From: Xanthomonas indica | GTDB taxonomy: Bacteria; Pseudomonadota; Gammaproteobacteria; Xanthomonadales; Xanthomonadaceae | Assembly: GCF_040529045.1 (NCBI RefSeq) | Contig: NZ_CP131914.1 | Span: forward strand, 1,534,501 to 1,598,500 | Direction of reading: 5' to 3' | DNA: 64,000 nucleotides | Shown: in pieces, positions 39,966 through 49,219 of the stretch | Position numbering within the stretch: position 1 is the first letter of the stretch | How the letters are laid out: each line of letters begins with the position of its first letter | Notes under the pieces: generated by a model | Told to the model about the DNA's origin: nothing | The model's input: only the letters and a program-made list of their open reading frames with translations | Databases searched by the model: none | Translations under genes and position numbers: made by a program

Positions 39966-41177
39966 TTACTTCAGCTTGGCGTCCGCGCGCAGCGCCTCGG
40001 CGCGGTCGGTCTTCTCCCACGAGAACGCGGTGGCCTGGTGCTGGGCGCCGGTGCCGTCGGTGTAGGTGAAGGCCTTCGGGGTGCGGCCGAAGTGGCCGTA
40101 CGAGGCGGTCTGCTGGTACATCGGGTGGATCAGGTCGAGCATCTGGATGATGCCGAACGGACGCAGGTCGAAATGCTTGCGGATCAGCTTCTCGATCTGC
40201 TCGTCGGCGATCTTGCCGGTGCCGAAGGTGGTGACCGAGATCGAGGTCGGCTCGGCCACGCCGATGGCGTAGGAGACCTGCACTTCGCAACGGTCGGCCA
40301 GGCCCGCGGCGACCACGTTCTTGGCGACGTAGCGCGCGGCGTAGGCGGCCGAGCGGTCGACCTTGGACGGATCCTTGCCGGAGAACGCGCCGCCGCCGTG
40401 GCGCGCCCAGCCGCCGTAGGTGTCGACGATGATCTTGCGCCCGGTCAGGCCGCAGTCGCCCACCGGCCCGCCGATCACGAACTTGCCGGTCGGGTTGATG
40501 TGGAACTTGGTGCCCTTGTGCAGCCACTTGGCCGGCAGCACCGGCTTGAGGATCTCCTCGCGCACGGCTTCGACCAGGTGCTTCTGCTTGATGTCCGGAT
40601 CGTGCTGGGTGGACAGCACCACCGCGTCGATGGCGGTCGCCACGCCGTCTTCGTAGCGCAGGGTGACCTGGCTCTTGGCGTCCGGGCGCAGCCACGCCAG
40701 CGGCGAGTTCTTCTTCTTGCGCACCTTGGCCTGCTGTTCGACCAGGCGGTGCGACAGGTGGATGGCGGCCGGCATGAAGCTGTCGGTCTCGCGGGTGGCG
40801 TAGCCGAACATCAGGCCCTGGTCGCCAGCGCCCTGTTCTTCCGGCTTCTTGCGGTCCACGCCCTGGTTGATGTCCGGCGACTGCTTGCCGATCAGGTTGA
40901 GCACGCCGCAGGTCTCGCCGTCGAAGCCGACGTCGGAGCTGTTGTAGCCGATGTCCAGGATCACCTTGCGGGTCAGCGCTTCCAGATCGATCCAGGCGCT
41001 GGTGGTGATCTCGCCGGCGACGATCGCCACGCCGGTCTTCACCAGCGTTTCGCAGGCCACGCGCGCGCGCTTGTCCTGGGTCAGGATCGCGTCGAGCACC
41101 GCATCGGAGATCTGATCGGCGATCTTGTCCGGGTGGCCTTCGGAGACCGACTCGGAGGTGAAGAGATAGCTGGACAT
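39966..41177 (-). CDS. metK: S-adenosylmethionine synthetase
   Basis: MetK makes SAM from methionine and ATP. The 403-residue cytoplasmic protein has the usual length and all signatures: [20 protein letters not shown] at the start, [14 protein letters not shown], the P-loop-like [19 protein letters not shown], and [15 protein letters not shown] near the end. The ATG at 41177 starts [11 protein letters not shown]. It is a single gene with a strong terminator. The 206-bp gap to the divergent acyltransferase gene shows no SAM riboswitch that I can recognise. Confidence 0.98.
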   Translation of the reverse strand: MSSYLFTSESVSEGHPDKIADQISDAVLDAILTQDKRARVACETLVKTGVAIVAGEITTSAWIDLEALTRKVILDIGYNSSDVGFDGETCGVLNLIGKQSPDINQGVDRKKPEEQGAGDQGLMFGYATRETDSFMPAAIHLSHRLVEQQAKVRKKKNSPLAWLRPDAKSQVTLRYEDGVATAIDAVVLSTQHDPDIKQKHLVEAVREEILKPVLPAKWLHKGTKFHINPTGKFVIGGPVGDCGLTGRKIIVDTYGGWARHGGGAFSGKDPSKVDRSAAYAARYVAKNVVAAGLADRCEVQVSYAIGVAEPTSISVTTFGTGKIADEQIEKLIRKHFDLRPFGIIQMLDLIHPMYQQTASYGHFGRTPKAFTYTDGTGAQHQATAFSWEKTDRAEALRADAKLK

Positions 41178-41383
41178 CGCGGCTATATCCTTGTATTCGG
41201 ATGAAAAGATGGAGGCGAATGATACACGGGCGCCGGGCGGCGTGCATGATGCCCGGGGTCGACGTTGCCCAAGGTTAACCGGTTGGCGCGCCACGGTGCG
41301 GCCGTCACCTTGCCGTAGCCAGATTGCAAGATCGGTGTCGCCGCCGCGGCCGAAGCTGTGCGCAGTCAGCAAGGGGGCTTGCC

Positions 41384-43099
41384 GTGCTCGCACTCGAACG
41401 CCGTCTTCAGGACCGCTACCCGCACTGGTTTGCCGGACGCCGCTCGCGGCTGGTCCGGCCATTGCTGCGCGGTCTGCAGAAATGGTCCGGACTGGACGCG
41501 CTGGACGCGTTCCTGGAGGCCAACCGCGACCTGCGCGGGTTCGCCCTGGTCCAGGCCGGACTGGATTTCCTGCAGGCCCGCTACGTGGTCGCACCGACCG
41601 CGGCCGACTGCATCCCGGCGCGTGGCCGCCTGCTGATCGTCGCCAACCACCCCTCCGGTGCGCTGGATGCGCTGGCGCTGCTGGACTGCGTGGGCCAGGT
41701 GCGGCGCGACGTGAAGATCGTCGCCAACGATTTCCTGTGGGCGCTGGAGGGGCTGCGCGATCTGCTGCTGCCGGTGCGCATCCTCGGCGGCGCGCCGTCG
41801 CCGGCCAGTGTGCGGGCGATCGAACAGGCGCTGGCGCAGGAGCAATGTGTGATCGTATTCCCGGCCGGCGAGGTCTCGCGGCTGGGTTGGGGCGGCGTCG
41901 CCGACGGGCGCTGGCGCCGCGGCTTCCTGCGCTTTGCCCTGCGTACCGCCGCGCCGGTGCTGCCGGTGCGTATCCATGCGCGCAACTCGGCGCTGTTCTA
42001 TGGCGCCTCGGCGCTGTTCAAGCCGGCCGGGACCGCGCTGCTGGCGCGCGAGATGTTCGCCCGCCGCGAGCGCCGCATCGCGCTCAGCCTGGGCCGAGCC
42101 CGCGCGCTGCCGCAGGACCTGCCCGAAGCCGAGCTGATGCGGCGCCTGCGCAGCGAGCTGTATGCGCTGGGCCGCAGCGGTGGGCAGGCCGCGCCGAACG
42201 AGGAAGCGCTGGTCGCCGCCGAGGACCCGGCGCAGCTGGCGGTGGAAGTGGCCGGCCTGCGCAGCCTTGGCCACACCCTGGATGGCAAGCAGATCCGTGT
42301 CGGCCGGCTGCGTGCCGGTTCGGCGCTGCTGCGCGAGATCGGCCGCCTGCGCGAACTGACCTTCCGCGCGGTCGGCGAGGGCACCGGCCGGCGCCTGGAC
42401 CTGGACGACTACGACACTTGGTACGAGCACATCGTGCTGTGGGAAGGCGCCGCCACGCGCGTGGTCGGCGCCTACCGGGTCGCCCGCGGCGCACCGGTGC
42501 TGGCCGAGCGCGGTCTGGCCGGTTTCTACACCGCCGAACTGTTCCGCTACGGCGAGGGCATGCTGCCGCGCATCGCCGCGGGCATGGAACTGGGCCGCAG
42601 CTTTGTGGTGCCGGACTACTGGGGCAGCCGCAGCATCGACTACCTGTGGCAGGGCATCGGCGCCTATCTACAAGACCATCCGCAGGTGCGCTACCTGTTC
42701 GGCGCGGTGTCGATCAGCGCCGCGCTGCCGTACGAAGCGCGCGAGCAGATCGTGGCCTACTACGCGCGCTACTACGGCGACGCCAGCGGTGAAGCCGCCT
42801 CGGCGCGGCCGTTCCCGTATCCGGAAGCGCCGCCGGCGTTCGACGAACTGGATGCCGACACCGCCTTCAAGGTACTCAAGGGCAATCTCGACGCGCTGGG
42901 CGCGGCGGTGCCGATGCTCTACAAGCAGTACACCGATCTGTGCGAGCCCGGCGGTGCGCGCTTCCTCGCCTTCGGCGTGGATCCCGCGTTCAACGATGCC
43001 GTCGACGGCCTGATCGAACTGGACCTGCAGCGCATCCGCAGCAAGAAGCGCGCGCGCTACCTCGAACGACCCCGCAACGAAGCAGAGGTGGTGGCATGA
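41384..43099 (+). CDS. Two-domain acyltransferase resembling OlsF (ornithine-lipid type)
   Basis: The 571-residue protein joins an N-terminal PlsC-type acyltransferase and a C-terminal GNAT acyltransferase. The first half has [11 protein letters not shown] near 87-96 (the H-x5-D variant of hemolysin-type PlsC proteins) and [14 protein letters not shown]. The second half (about 300-545) has [44 protein letters not shown] and LFGAVSIS, the acyl-ACP-dependent N-acyltransferase pattern. Such fusions make ornithine or related aminolipids. I chose GTG 41384 with AGGGGG upstream. ATGA overlap couples it to the phosphoesterase gene that follows. Confidence 0.82.
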   Translation: MLALERRLQDRYPHWFAGRRSRLVRPLLRGLQKWSGLDALDAFLEANRDLRGFALVQAGLDFLQARYVVAPTAADCIPARGRLLIVANHPSGALDALALLDCVGQVRRDVKIVANDFLWALEGLRDLLLPVRILGGAPSPASVRAIEQALAQEQCVIVFPAGEVSRLGWGGVADGRWRRGFLRFALRTAAPVLPVRIHARNSALFYGASALFKPAGTALLAREMFARRERRIALSLGRARALPQDLPEAELMRRLRSELYALGRSGGQAAPNEEALVAAEDPAQLAVEVAGLRSLGHTLDGKQIRVGRLRAGSALLREIGRLRELTFRAVGEGTGRRLDLDDYDTWYEHIVLWEGAATRVVGAYRVARGAPVLAERGLAGFYTAELFRYGEGMLPRIAAGMELGRSFVVPDYWGSRSIDYLWQGIGAYLQDHPQVRYLFGAVSISAALPYEAREQIVAYYARYYGDASGEAASARPFPYPEAPPAFDELDADTAFKVLKGNLDALGAAVPMLYKQYTDLCEPGGARFLAFGVDPAFNDAVDGLIELDLQRIRSKKRARYLERPRNEAEVVA

Positions 43100-43914
43100 G
43101 TCCGCTCAACAGCCTGGCGCCGCGCCGCGCGGTGTTCGTTTCCGACGTGCACCTGGGGGCGCCGCATTGCCATGCGCGTGAACTGGCCGACTTCCTCGGC
43201 GGCTTGCGCTGCGAACAGCTGTACCTGGTCGGCGACATCGTCGACTTCTGGTGGATGGCGCAGCGCCGCGCGGTCTGGAGTGCGGCGCACCAGCGCGTGA
43301 TCGATGCGCTGCACGCGCTGGCCCGCGGCGGCACCGAACTGATCTACGTGCCCGGCAACCACGACCGGCCGATCCGCCGCTTCTGCGGGCTGGCGCTGCC
43401 GGCGATGCAGGTGCGCCGGCGCGCGGTGCACACGACCGCCGATGGACGCCGCCTGCTGGTGGTGCACGGCGACGACTACGACAGCGTGACCCAGTTCGGC
43501 GGCCTGCAGGAGAAGTTCGGCGACTGGCTGTACTACCGCATCCTCACCGGCAACCAGCTGACCAACCGCGTGCGCCGCCGCCTGGGCATGCGCTACTGGT
43601 CGCTGGCCGACTATCTGAAGCGGCAGAGCAGCGCGGCCGAGCGCTACATCGAGCGCTTCGTCGCCGCCGGCCTGGACGACGCGCGCCGCCGCGGCCTGGA
43701 CGGGGTGATCTGCGGCCATGTGCACCGCGCCGGGCTGTTCGAGCGCGACGGCCTGGTCTACGCCAACGACGGCGACTGGGTGGAGAGCCTCACCGCGCTC
43801 GCCGAGGACGCCGACGGCACGCTGCGCCTGCTCTCGCACCGCGGCGACGTGCTGCGCGAACTGCCGCCACGCCTGCGGCTGGTGCAGGAGAACGCCTGGC
43901 CGCGCGCGGCCTGA
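43096..43914 (+). CDS. Calcineurin-like phosphoesterase, LpxH-related
   Basis: The 272-residue protein has the dimetal motifs of LpxH-type pyrophosphatases: SDVHLGAPH (near 16), LVGDIVDFWWM (near 44), PGNHDRP (near 93), VVHGDDYDS (near 117) and GHVHRAG (near 206). LpxH splits UDP-diacylglucosamine in lipid A synthesis, but this subgroup often occurs as a second copy with other phospholipid-type substrates. It overlaps the acyltransferase gene by four bases, so a membrane-lipid headgroup role is more likely than housekeeping lipid A synthesis. Substrate assignment is open. Confidence 0.85.
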   Translation: MSPLNSLAPRRAVFVSDVHLGAPHCHARELADFLGGLRCEQLYLVGDIVDFWWMAQRRAVWSAAHQRVIDALHALARGGTELIYVPGNHDRPIRRFCGLALPAMQVRRRAVHTTADGRRLLVVHGDDYDSVTQFGGLQEKFGDWLYYRILTGNQLTNRVRRRLGMRYWSLADYLKRQSSAAERYIERFVAAGLDDARRRGLDGVICGHVHRAGLFERDGLVYANDGDWVESLTALAEDADGTLRLLSHRGDVLRELPPRLRLVQENAWPRAA

Positions 43915-44300
43915 AGCAGGCGATCGGGCCAGACAGCGCTGCACCGCCTGGCACCTGACTGAAAGATTCGTGCGTTCGACCGCTGCCGCGCCTGCGCGCC
44001 GTGCCATTGCCCCGGTCGCGATCGTTCCGGTCGAGGCGCGGCTGCCCCTGCACTGGACGGAAGCGTAGAACCTGGCGTGACCGCCATTCCACGATGATGG
44101 TGTGTGGTGTGCATCACCGCCTTTGCATCGGGTCTACTGCGATGCATCGGTGCGGCATGCCCGGGCAGGAACCCACTTCGCGCCCGGGCCTCGCGCTGAT
44201 CCATGCCGCTGTGGCGCGCATGGGCCGCATCCCGATCAGTTCTGGAGTTGTGGAGACCGTGAAACCAGGGAAGGCGTTGTGCGGCCGGTCGCGCCGATCC
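43915..44300. other. Intergenic region and uncertain start of the TPR sensor
   Basis: These 386 bp show no separate gene. The TPR-sensor frame is open throughout, and GTG codons at 44250 and 44259 (near GGAG) compete with ATG 44301, so the true start could lie up to about 50 bp into this gap. Confidence 0.5.
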
Positions 44301-46499
44301 ATGGAGACGTGGCACGGTTTGGCCTGGTCCGCCGTTTCCGGCGATCTCGTCCAGGCGCACGTCGCCGCGCCTGGCGCGCGGCCGCGGACATGCCTGCGCT
44401 TGGCGTGCCTGGGCGTGCTGCTTGCGGCGAGTGCGGCCTCGATCGCGCAGAACACGGTGTATGGCTGCGCGGAGCCCGCGGCGCCGCGTCCGCTTCCCGA
44501 TCCGTTGCTGTGCGCGCAGCAGGCGGGCGTGTCGACGCCGCACACGGCGGGCGAAGCGCGGGTCGCGGCATTGTTTGCGCGTGCCAAGGAGCAGCTCGAC
44601 GGCGGCCGCCTCGACGCTGCCGAACAGACGCTCGACTGCGCCGCGGCCAACATCGGCGATGCCGGCGATACCCGCCTGCGCTACGAACTCACCCGCCGCC
44701 GCGGCATTCTCGATTTCCGCCGCGAACGCCTGCCGCAGGCGCTGGCGCGCTTCGAATGTGCGGCCACGCTGTCCCGGTCGTTGCACGACCGCGCCGGCGA
44801 GGCACGCGATCTGAACAATGTGGGGGCGGCGCTGCGCCGGCTCGGCGATTTCCGCGGCGCCCTGCGCCACCTGACGCTGAGCCTGGACCTGCAGCGCGCG
44901 CGCGGCGCGGCGTCGGCGTCCGTGCTCACCAATATCGCCGACGTGTACCGCGAACTGCGCGAGCCCGACACCGCGATGCGCTACTACCGCGAAGCGCTGG
45001 CCGCCAACCGCGCGCAGGGCGACGCCATCGAGGCCGCGCATGTGCAGGAAACCATGGCCGAGCTGGCGCTCGACAGTGGCGACACGGCGCAGGCGCTGGC
45101 CTGGTTGCAGGAAGCGCTGGCCGTGTACGGCGCGCAGGGCCGCCGGGTGTACGAACTGCGTGTGCACGATGGCCTGATCCGCGCGGCACTGGCGCTTGGC
45201 GACGTGGCGCAGGCGCAGCGCTGGAGCTCCAGTGCGCTGGCGCTGGCCGAGGCATGGGCGCTGCCGTTGCCGTCGGCGTTGCAGCTGCAACTGGCGCGGA
45301 CCGCCCGGCTCGAAGGCAATGCCGCCGCCGCCGCGGCACGCTTGCGCGCGGCGCTGGCGGCGGCCGCTGGCGGCGATCCGGTGCGGGTGCCATTGCTGGA
45401 AGAACTGGCACGGCTGCAGGAAAGCAGTGGCGACACGGGCGCGGCCATCGCCACGCTGCGGCGTGCGAACACGGAAGCCGCCGCACTGGTGCGCGCGCAG
45501 CACGATCGCCAGTTGGACTGGCTGCGGGTCCGCTTCGACACCGCCGAAAAGCAGCGCACCATCGACGCCCTGCAGAGCGAAAACCGCCTGCGCCAGGTCC
45601 AGCTGCGCCAGCGCACCTTGCTGCTGTGGCTGGCGCTGGTGTCGGGCGTCGCCGCGGTGCTCGGCGTCTGGCTGTGGCTGCAGCGTCGCCGGCAGCGCGA
45701 GCGCGTGCTGCAGGCCGCGCAGCAGGTCCGCCATGAGGAGCAACTCGCGCGCTATCGCCGAGAGGCCGATGCGCTGGCCGAGGATCGCAGCCTGCTGCAG
45801 ACCCTGCTCGACAGCCGCGAGGATGCGCTGTGCCTGCTCGATGCCGAAGGCCAGGTGCTGGCCACCAATCGTGCCGGCCGCCTGCTGCTTGGCGGCGCGG
45901 ACGCCGCCGAACCGGTCGGGCAGGCGGTGTTCGCCTGCGTTGCCGAGAGCGACCGCCCGGCCTTGCAGGCGGCGCTGGAGCGGATGGAGGACAGCGCCGC
46001 GCAGCGACTGGAGGTCGTGGCGCGGCACGGCACGCCGCTCGCCGCCACCCTCGCGCCCTGGCAGGGCGGCGATGGCCTGGTCGTGCTCGCCCTGCAGGAA
46101 CGCGACAGTGATGCGGGGTCGGACACCGCGCAGGCCGAGGACGTGCACGAGGAGGCCGCTGCGCCTGCGTTGCGCGACGCGTTCCGGCGCGCGCTGGTCG
46201 ACTTGATGCTGGCGGTCATCGATACTTGGGAGCGCGCCACGGCAACGGGCCGGCTGGAGCTGGCCGAGCGCAGCCGGATCTGGCGCGTGAACATCGACGA
46301 CGGCCGCCTGCGCGCGCGAGCGATGGAGCGCTACCTGGCGGTCTCCAAATTGCCCAGCAACCCGCGCTGGCGGGATGTGCTGCGCTCGGCCTATTTCGTG
46401 CTCGCACACTGCGACGGGCTGTCGGCAGAGGCGCGCGCCGCCTTGCAGTCCAGGATCGACACGGTGCTGGCCTACACCCGCCGGGATGCGCTCGGCTGA
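44301..46499 (+). CDS. TPR-PAS membrane sensor with an unassigned C-terminal domain
   Basis: The 732-residue protein has an N-terminal export segment (hydrophobic about residues 33-50), periplasmic tetratricopeptide repeats (about 90-400, for example ALARFECAATLSRSLHDRAGEA and AMRYYREALAANRAQGD), one transmembrane helix (about 440-460), a short coiled coil, and a cytoplasmic PAS-like domain (about 490-600, with EDALCLLDAEGQVLATNRAG). The last 115 residues (ALVDLMLAVIDTWERAT and on) form a distinct helical domain with Trp and Arg clusters. No kinase, GGDEF or DNA-binding motif is present. I recall this end from other xanthomonad TPR proteins, but its output is unknown. Confidence 0.75.
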   Translation: METWHGLAWSAVSGDLVQAHVAAPGARPRTCLRLACLGVLLAASAASIAQNTVYGCAEPAAPRPLPDPLLCAQQAGVSTPHTAGEARVAALFARAKEQLDGGRLDAAEQTLDCAAANIGDAGDTRLRYELTRRRGILDFRRERLPQALARFECAATLSRSLHDRAGEARDLNNVGAALRRLGDFRGALRHLTLSLDLQRARGAASASVLTNIADVYRELREPDTAMRYYREALAANRAQGDAIEAAHVQETMAELALDSGDTAQALAWLQEALAVYGAQGRRVYELRVHDGLIRAALALGDVAQAQRWSSSALALAEAWALPLPSALQLQLARTARLEGNAAAAAARLRAALAAAAGGDPVRVPLLEELARLQESSGDTGAAIATLRRANTEAAALVRAQHDRQLDWLRVRFDTAEKQRTIDALQSENRLRQVQLRQRTLLLWLALVSGVAAVLGVWLWLQRRRQRERVLQAAQQVRHEEQLARYRREADALAEDRSLLQTLLDSREDALCLLDAEGQVLATNRAGRLLLGGADAAEPVGQAVFACVAESDRPALQAALERMEDSAAQRLEVVARHGTPLAATLAPWQGGDGLVVLALQERDSDAGSDTAQAEDVHEEAAAPALRDAFRRALVDLMLAVIDTWERATATGRLELAERSRIWRVNIDDGRLRARAMERYLAVSKLPSNPRWRDVLRSAYFVLAHCDGLSAEARAALQSRIDTVLAYTRRDALG

Positions 46500-46565
46500 G
46501 CGTGCCCGGCATTCCTGCTGGCGATCGTTGGCTGCATTGAGGAGCGCGCGCGGCTGCACGGTGTG

Positions 46566-46952
46566 TCAGCGCCCGCGCTTGGCCGGGCAGACCACGCACG
46601 CGCCCTTCAAGCCTTGTTCCATGCGATAGGTGCTGTGGTGGTCGCGGGCCAGGAAGGTCGTCGGGCCGAGCACGATGGGCTTGGCCGATCGCGAGGGCGC
46701 CACCACCTCGCAATAGGCGGCGATGGTGTTGAGCGTATTGGTGTAGGGCTCGTGGCTATCGACCACCCCGCACTTGTCCATGGTCTGCCGCAACTGCTCG
46801 CCATCGAAATCGAACTTCACCACCACCTCCGGTTCCTGGTCCTGCTCCAGGCACCAGTCCGGTGGCAGGGTGTCGTGGCCGTGGGCGATCAGGGGAAGGG
46901 TCAGCAGCACCGCGACGAGGGCGGTGTAGAAGATGGAGCGGTAGGCAGGCAT
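46566..46952 (-). CDS. Small secreted cysteine-containing protein, unknown
   Basis: The 128-residue protein has a signal peptide (about residues 1-25, ending AHGHD) and a mature part with five cysteines (DWC, DKC, AYC and GACVVC). A central helix FDFDGEQLRQTMDKCGVVDS is the best-preserved part in its decayed copy at 51728-51961. It is not recognised. It is transcribed away from the first of four secreted paralogues, and the 363-bp gap between them matches the gap beside the decayed copy, so the pair moved as a unit. That suggests a linked role with the paralogue family. Confidence 0.7.
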   Translation of the reverse strand: MPAYRSIFYTALVAVLLTLPLIAHGHDTLPPDWCLEQDQEPEVVVKFDFDGEQLRQTMDKCGVVDSHEPYTNTLNTIAAYCEVVAPSRSAKPIVLGPTTFLARDHHSTYRMEQGLKGACVVCPAKRGR

Positions 46953-47132
46953 CGGAATCTCGCAATGCGCAGAGAAGGGACCAGCAGCCTACGAGCGGCG
47001 CCGCGGCGGATGCCAGCGCATCCACGGGTATAGACCGGGAATAAATCCGCCTAACGCATTGATTTCCAGGATGGTGGCATTCGCGCCACAGGTGCAGCGC
47101 GCGCCCGGTGCAGGCCCGCCGCCGCACTCGGC

Positions 47133-47250
47133 CTCGCCAATCCCGCCCGGTTCGTTCCGCGGGCGGCCCGGCTTCGCCCTCGTGCTGCGCCGACGCGCTG
47201 CCTAGCCTGAAATCGCCGGATCGCAGCGTCTGCCGATGCGGCGGTGGCCA
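47133..47250 (+). promoter_or_regulatory. Conserved leader of paralogue 1
   Basis: This stretch aligns with 50428-50550 and 52137-52262, upstream of paralogues 3 and 4. Shared marks are CGCCAAT, CCCGGTTCGTTCC, CCTAGCCTGAAA and GCCGATGCGGCGG. Here the hairpin arm reads CGGATCG instead of CGCATCG, leaving one mismatch to CGATGCG. The rest of 46953-47315 matches the divergent gap at 51962-52323. Confidence 0.6.
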
Positions 47251-47315
47251 TCCCCCGGGGGCGATCCACGTACCCCAGCCATCTCCAATCCCTTCCATAG
47301 AGCGAGAGAACCCTC

Positions 47316-48008
47316 ATGAAGAAGAAGTTCCTTGTCGCAACCGCCCTGCTGGCGGGCAGTGTCGTCGGCGCCCCTGCGCTGGCGGTCGAAAACCCGATGG
47401 ACCAGGCCGGCATCCAGCACAACATGTACCTGGGCTGCCTGATGGAACTCAATGTCTCGGCTGAAGATGCCCTGGCGGTGCTGGTCAAGAAATGTGGCTA
47501 TGCTCCAGGTGTGCCGATCGAGCGGTTCGTTGCCACGCAGCAGCCCATCGTCGATGGCGTCGATCCGACCCGGCCGATGACCGAGAACCTGGCCGGGCTG
47601 CGCCAGCAGCTCAGTGCCTATGAATTCTCGTTCATCGTGCGCATGGACCAGATCGTCGAGAACGCCGAGGATCTGGACGCCGCTGCGGTGCAGTTCGAGG
47701 AACTGGAGCGGGAGGCCATCGCGCGGCTCGATCCCAGGTCGAAGAACGGCGCGCTGATCCTGGGCGGACTGAGCGTGGCCAAGCACTCCAACCGCTACTG
47801 GGCCAATGTCTTGGCCGAGCGTGGCGAGGCCGCGGCGGGTGGCACCGCAGCGAAGAAAAAGGGACGGTTCTGGCGGTGGCTGGCGGTCATCGGATCGGAC
47901 GCGGCCGGCTTCCTACTCACCGAAAATCCCGTCGTCGCGGCCGCCACCTCCAACACGGTCTACGACATCGTCCTTGGCGAGACCACAACGCCCACCCCGG
48001 GAGATTAA
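47316..48008 (+). CDS. Secreted paralogue 1 of a four-copy unknown family
   Basis: The 230-residue protein has a signal peptide (about residues 1-23, ALA-V). The mature N-terminus is ENPMDQAGIQHNMYLGCLM, then KKCGY, giving Cys41 and Cys60 in all four copies. The shared core runs to about residue 172 (RPMTENLAGLRQQLS, AAAVQFEELERE, SKNGALILGGLSV, then RYW). After it the tails diverge: this copy has AAKKKGRFWRWLAVIGSDAAG and a short Thr-rich end, shared in outline only with paralogue 2. No enzyme motif was seen. The family is not recognised. Confidence 0.85.
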   Translation: MKKKFLVATALLAGSVVGAPALAVENPMDQAGIQHNMYLGCLMELNVSAEDALAVLVKKCGYAPGVPIERFVATQQPIVDGVDPTRPMTENLAGLRQQLSAYEFSFIVRMDQIVENAEDLDAAAVQFEELEREAIARLDPRSKNGALILGGLSVAKHSNRYWANVLAERGEAAAGGTAAKKKGRFWRWLAVIGSDAAGFLLTENPVVAAATSNTVYDIVLGETTTPTPGD

Positions 48009-48194
48009 TCCCATTCCGATGACTGTCCAGTTCCGATCCGGACAGTGTCCTGGCGCCGGGCGGCGTTCTGCCGGTGCGATTTTCCCAACGCCCAGAGAAG
48101 AACGGCCTCCCACTGCGCACCGTCGTCGTGGCGTTACGTCGCGGAGTCTGAGCAAGACCACATCGCCACAGCCTTCCCTTGAGAGAACCTATAC

Positions 48195-48875
48195 ATGAAC
48201 AAAAAGTCCCTTGCCGCAAGCCTTGTGCTCTTGGCCGGTGGTGCCGTCGGCGTCCCCGTGCAGGCCGCAGAGAACCCCATGGACCACGCCGGCGTCCAGC
48301 ACAACATGTACCTCGGCTGCCTGATGGACCTGAACCCGTCGCACGACGAGGCGTTGACCGTGCTGATCAAGAAGTGCGGCTACGACCCCGGCATGTCGCT
48401 GGAGCGGTTCATCTCCACGCAGCAGCCGATCATCGATGGGATCGACCCGACCCGGTCGGTGACCGAAAACCTGACGGGACTGCGCCAGCGGTTCAGTGCC
48501 GATGAATTCGCGTTCGTGGTGCGGATCGACCAGATCGTCGAGAATGCCGAGGACCTGGAGGCTGCGGCAGTACAGTTCGAGGAACTGGAGCGCGACGCCA
48601 TGGCAAAGCTCGATCCCACCTCCAAGAACGGCGCGCTGATCCTGGGAGGGTTGAGCGTGGCCAGGCACTCCACGCGTTACTGGTCCAGGCAGGCGGCCGA
48701 AAGCGGTGAGGTTGCGGCAGAGGGCGCGACCTCGAAGAAGAAGGGACGATTCTGGAAGTGGCTGGGCGTCATCGCAGTCGACGTAATGAGCTATTTCGAA
48801 TCGGAAAATCCCGGTACGGCGGCTACGTCCTCCGACGATGCGTACTCACTGTTCTTCGAAGACTTCGGAGTCTGA
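48195..48875 (+). CDS. Secreted paralogue 2
   Basis: The 226-residue protein has a signal peptide ending PVQAAENPMD and the family core with two cysteines (YLGCLMDL and KKCGYDPGM), VTENLTGLRQRFS, AAAVQFEELERD and SKNGALILGGLSVARHS. Its tail (TSKKKGRFWKWLGVIAVDVMS) resembles paralogue 1, then ends differently in an acidic-aromatic stretch (DDAYSLFFEDFGV). It starts 186 bp after paralogue 1 with a leader that does not match the other three, and a clear terminator follows. Function unknown. Confidence 0.85.
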   Translation: MNKKSLAASLVLLAGGAVGVPVQAAENPMDHAGVQHNMYLGCLMDLNPSHDEALTVLIKKCGYDPGMSLERFISTQQPIIDGIDPTRSVTENLTGLRQRFSADEFAFVVRIDQIVENAEDLEAAAVQFEELERDAMAKLDPTSKNGALILGGLSVARHSTRYWSRQAAESGEVAAEGATSKKKGRFWKWLGVIAVDVMSYFESENPGTAATSSDDAYSLFFEDFGV

Positions 48876-48895
48876 TCCGGGTGCTGCCTGGGTAG

Positions 48896-48930
48896 GGGAA
48901 GGGCGCCCTGGTGAGGTGCCTTTCCTTTTT
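48896..48930 (+). terminator. Terminator after paralogue 2
   Basis: GGAAGGGCGCC and GGTGCCTTTCC form a stem with minor mismatches around a short loop and are followed by five T (48926-48930). Confidence 0.8.
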
Positions 48931-49219
48931 GAGTCAGTCGGCCAGCCAAGCCGATGGGTGCTTCATGTTCCGGTGCATGCGCTGTGCGCAACGCCTACTC
49001 GGTCGCCGTCGTGACAGGCACCTTCGTGCAACGCAGCCGAACAGCGTCAGGACTGAAGCCCCTCACACGCCTGCATGCCGCACATTTACAGTTGCTCAAA
49101 CCAGGCCACTGTGGGAGCGGCGTCCGCCCCAAAGGCTGGGTCACCTCTGCCGCTTGCAATGCATCAACACCGCCGCCACCGCCGCGCACCCATCGCCGCA
49201 TCGCTGCTAGCATCGGCCG
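48931..49219. other. Gap between paralogue 2 and the membrane hydrolase
   Basis: Together with the terminator this 344-bp gap contains short open frames only. A half-REP (GTGGGAGCGGCGTCCGCCCC) lies near 49110. No gene is supported. Confidence 0.5.

Noticed and set aside
41178-41383. Possible SAM riboswitch upstream of metK
   Set aside because: No conserved aptamer core of SAM-I, SAM-II or SAH type could be found in the 206-bp leader.
48023-48045. CTGTCC/GGACAG hairpin after paralogue 1 as a terminator
   Set aside because: Six-base stem with a long loop and no T-run; too weak to support.
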